In this document: positions 13,301-14,355 of the stretch, in pieces
Layout of the letters: each line of letters opens with the position of its first letter
How positions within the stretch are numbered: the first letter of the stretch is position 1
Source: Candidatus Aenigmatarchaeota archaeon
GTDB lineage: Archaea; Aenigmatarchaeota; Aenigmatarchaeia; PWEA01
Direction of reading: 5' to 3'
NCBI GenBank assembly: GCA_003550625.1
Contig: PUKU01000001.1
Span: 1-14,355, forward strand
Length of the DNA stretch: 14,355 bases
The notes under the pieces: model-generated
Told to the model about the DNA's origin: nothing
What the model saw: only the letters and a program-made list of their open reading frames with translations
Database searches by the model: none
Made by a program: the position numbers and the translations under genes

Positions 13301-14355
13301 CTACAGTGAAATTAAATTTTCCATCTTCTTCCATTTGTGTTATGTTGGTTTCTTCCCATTCATCATTACCTGTTTTTCTGTAACGGAAGGATACGTTGAC
13401 GTCGTAATCTCCACTATCAGTCAAATTTCCATGGAGTTCTGCCGACTGGTTCGTTATATTTTCTGCTTCAAGTGTTTCGATTAGTATATGAGAGAACCTT
13501 GGATATATCGTGTAGTTGGAGTCGACTGTTATATTTGTATCATTTGATTGAGTATAGTTTATGTTATCAGTATCGCCCTTCCAGCTATGGAACAACCATC
13601 CCTCTTCGGGGTTGGCACCTATATCTACCAACGTACCATTTACGAACTCAAGTGTTTCGGGTAGTTCCGTCGAGTTATATGAAGTTTCGTTCACGGATAC
13701 ATTTCCTTCACCTTCTGGTTTTTCCATGGTTAAATTATAGATTTTGAGGAAGTATGGTTTCAGGGTCTTGTTGTCATCCATTGTAATTTTTATGTCGATG
13801 CTGTTTTCTTCTCCTTCGGGTACATCTTCTTCCCAATGTCCAAAAACCCAACCACTGTGAGGCGTTGCATTCAGTTCCACTTCCGTGCCATCGAGAAAGT
13901 TTTCGTTATAAGAATCTCCATCGAACTCTACAATGCTTTCGTTGATAGAAACATCTCCATCTCCTTCTGGTTCTTCTACTGTCAGAATGAACTCCTCGAA
14001 AACAGACACAGTAACATTTTCATAGTGATCTTCACTGGAGATGTTTACGCTGTAGTTGTCCGTTGATGCACCGGACGTATCCCATGTAAAGTCACCGGTG
14101 TATGATTCCCCGCCGTCGATTTCAACGTTTTCGTTTGTTGTGTTGTAAACGATTCCGTTTTGGTTTGTAACATTGAAGGTTATGTTCTGAGTGTAGTACT
14201 GATCACTTCCTGTATTGTCAACCGTATAGTTAAATTGTAGGACATCACCCGAAACACCTTCTTCTTCGTACTCATCGATGGAAACGTAGAATATTCCTTC
14301 CTGGATAAGATCTATTGTTATGTTTTCTTCTTCATCGTCACTTCTTAGAGATATA
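10347..14355 (-). CDS. Giant modular surface protein, 5' end beyond window (>=1335 aa)
   Basis: The frame is open from the window edge to TAA at 10347, giving 1335 visible residues. The GTG at 14009 is internal, because 115 in-frame codons of protein-like sequence precede it. Visible order: CARDB/APHP-like Ig domain (1-113); two InlB-B-like repeats (about 120-287); an FN3-like module (290-388); a GLUG-repeat region (390-745); three FN3-like modules (748-845, 846-939, 951-1051); an Ig-like domain (1053-1146) with Y-Q-W-K-L-E-V-D; a coiled-coil stalk (1147-1235) with I-G-D-Y-G-F-A; a membrane segment (about 1239-1262); and a basic, Tyr-rich cytoplasmic tail of about 70 residues. No cysteine is visible and N-x-S/T sites are dense. 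It is strongly acidic outside and basic inside. The make-up suggests a large adhesin or envelope stalk; ligand unknown. Confidence 0.88.
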   Translation of the reverse strand, partial: ISLRSDDEEENITIDLIQEGIFYVSIDEYEEEGVSGDVLQFNYTVDNTGSDQYYTQNITFNVTNQNGIVYNTTNENVEIDGGESYTGDFTWDTSGASTDNYSVNISSEDHYENVTVSVFEEFILTVEEPEGDGDVSINESIVEFDGDSYNENFLDGTEVELNATPHSGWVFGHWEEDVPEGEENSIDIKITMDDNKTLKPYFLKIYNLTMEKPEGEGNVSVNETSYNSTELPETLEFVNGTLVDIGANPEEGWLFHSWKGDTDNINYTQSNDTNITVDSNYTIYPRFSHILIETLEAENITNQSAELHGNLTDSGDYDVNVSFRYRKTGNDEWEETNITQMEEDGKFNFTVDDLDVWEKYEFYSVGEYNESGEIKNETGEIFTFATRDFAGGNGTEENPYQIENWDQLDGIRLLLDNNFTLVDSLNETTDGYDELFDTDSGWDPIGLFKPEEEIFEIFDGSFDGQENKISDLYIDREEEFAGLFRFIGEKAEIKNLVLEDVNITGLSTKGEQGTGTVAGASMGTLKNISASGKVGGHSTGGLVGANVGSIEKSSANITIEPGKAFASSGLTIRNEGNISESYSSGTVHGNLSSGLVGVNIGIVTDSYSTADVTGKELAGGLVAINGFDDKNGSINRTYATGVVYSEEDAGGLVGNNTELGQINYSFWDINTTLQINATGDGEMSETVEGLETTNMKGERAKENMTGFDFDETWNVTLKEVEVEDYYNNTGYPHLDWQADNYPYPRAEPIVYTTGYEIINYTSVEIEGSLKYFGIEEELNLSFEWRGREDEWINDTVKENSDSKGKFNHNLTNLENETEYEFRAYAQGEELIERGNTVEFEIKEPSVSTRIARNVDEDSATLRGRIDNMGLEKELETFFEWREEDDDDWEKEDYGDIEEEEEFEEDIDGLDGDTDYEFRAVIEWGDGKRREGDIRDFTTDEEEEEDKWDFDSVIIETLDAEDVDHESAVLRGEVVELEGADELDVYFRYREYYGDGVWIDTGSDTVDEEGEEFERTVTGLTEDTAYEFEAVAEWDGGSEETTGGTGTFLTDILGPVISDPWPEDGAEGMGGDVELSVNLEHPHGYTMNVKFINADTGNILEEKSGVEEGKISTEWFGLNYDEKYQWKLEVDDGYTHEETDAWEFTTASQEMISQTESTIKTMEEVVDDVGKQVESVLEGLEGEEAEALETEYEEIRKLLEEAKEARDIGDYGFALSKLEEIEDKTGAFGADIEDYTRDGVGLGWIALIVIIIIVSITLIYYRAVPFIEEGQTDIGTYTYNKKETGLLERVSSSLKRRKDYGGYSYSDSKSDGVKQKLTELKKRFFKREKQKKYSEF
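10569..10640 (-). other. C-terminal transmembrane anchor of the giant protein
   Basis: About 24 codons encode a hydrophobic segment beginning V-G-L-G-W-I-A-L-I-V and running through four or five isoleucines to L-I-Y-Y-R. It is preceded by the acidic stalk and followed by a tail with many Lys and Arg, so the positive-inside rule puts the C-terminus in the cytoplasm. Confidence 0.85.
11202..12113 (-). repeat. Three tandem FN3-like modules in the giant protein
   Basis: Three units of about 95 codons follow one another, sharing a consensus of S-A-x-L-R-G near the start, F-F-x-W-R or F-R-Y-R in the middle, L-x-x-x-T-x-Y-E-F-x-A-x-x-E-W late, and F-T-T at the end. The same unit occurs at 13191-13487 in this gene, twice in the 448-aa protein and four times in the 826-aa protein: ten copies in all. 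They are divergent at the DNA level apart from short shared blocks, so they are old duplications. Confidence 0.75.
12120..13187 (-). repeat. GLUG-repeat region (probable beta-helix)
   Basis: After an N-terminal A-G-G-N-G-T-E-E-N-P-Y-Q-I segment and an F-D-G-x-F-D-G-Q stretch, four or five units follow with the pattern G-G-L-V-G-x-N-x-G-x-I-x-x-S-Y-S-T-G-x-V. This is the GLUG motif, found in bacterial and some archaeal surface proteins and adhesins and thought to build a beta-helix. The region ends with an N-T-G-Y-P-H-L-D-W motif that often closes such domains. Confidence 0.85.
13494..13997 (-). repeat. Two InlB-B-like beta repeats
   Basis: Two adjacent units of about 84 codons share F-I-L-T-V/Y-N-L-T-M, E-x-P-E-G-x-G-x-V-S-V-N-E, G-T-x-V-x-x-x-A-x-P and G-W-x-F-x-x-W. 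This matches the divergent InlB B-repeat / bacterial repeat type seen in secreted multidomain proteins. The DNA of the two units is recognisably related, pointing to duplication. Confidence 0.75.

Noticed and set aside
6345..14355. Repeated DNA blocks in the surface genes as CRISPR or mobile-element repeats
   Set aside because: The repeats are in frame, about 95 codons long, diverged, and explained by duplicated protein modules.

Overview
The window looks archaeal. Promoters are TATA boxes (A/T-rich, such as TTTAAATA or TTATATTTAAAA) about 25 bases ahead of leaderless or short-leader starts. Shine-Dalgarno sites, where present, are GGTG/AGGTGA-like. Arginine is mostly AGA/AGG, ATA is a common isoleucine codon, and the gene families are typical of Euryarchaeota. 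Proteins are very rich in Asp and Glu, most of all the secreted ones, which fits a salt-adapted lineage of moderate GC (for example a methanogen-related or uncultured halophilic group). The exact taxon cannot be fixed from this sequence.

Layout. Bases 1-845 (+): the end of a thioredoxin reductase gene, then a type-4 Fe-S uracil-DNA glycosylase. Bases 902-1633 (+): an NAD-type short-chain dehydrogenase with its own promoter. Bases 1653-4485: a sulfur-handling block holding a THUMP-less ThiI (-), a small unknown acidic protein (+, divergent from thiI), and iscS-iscU (-, coupled with no spacing). Bases 4550-4675 (+): a 41-residue ORF divergent from iscS. Bases 4745-6339 (+): glutamate dehydrogenase, then a small Cys-containing HTH regulator probably co-transcribed with it. 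Bases 6345-14355 (-): three tandem cell-surface proteins of 826, 448 and at least 1335 residues. The last is cut by the window edge and has no start inside it.

How they fit together. IscS makes persulfide for IscU (Fe-S assembly) and possibly for ThiI (tRNA 4-thiouridine). A 13-base inverted repeat of the form ATAAC-N3-GTTAT occurs in both the iscS/small-ORF divergent promoter and the gdh promoter. Each time it abuts the TATA box in the same orientation. The HTH gene behind gdh is an obvious candidate for the protein that binds it, so the window may hold a small regulon linking Fe-S supply, a small protein and glutamate metabolism.

The surface proteins share one plan: signal peptide (in the two complete ones), FN3-like modules of about 95 residues, other beta-domains, a helical or coiled-coil stalk, one C-terminal membrane segment, and a short cytoplasmic tail with Tyr-x-Tyr motifs. 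The largest also has two InlB-like repeats and a GLUG-repeat region. They look like an adhesin or envelope-stalk set; their actual role is unknown. No RNA genes, CRISPR arrays or mobile elements were seen.
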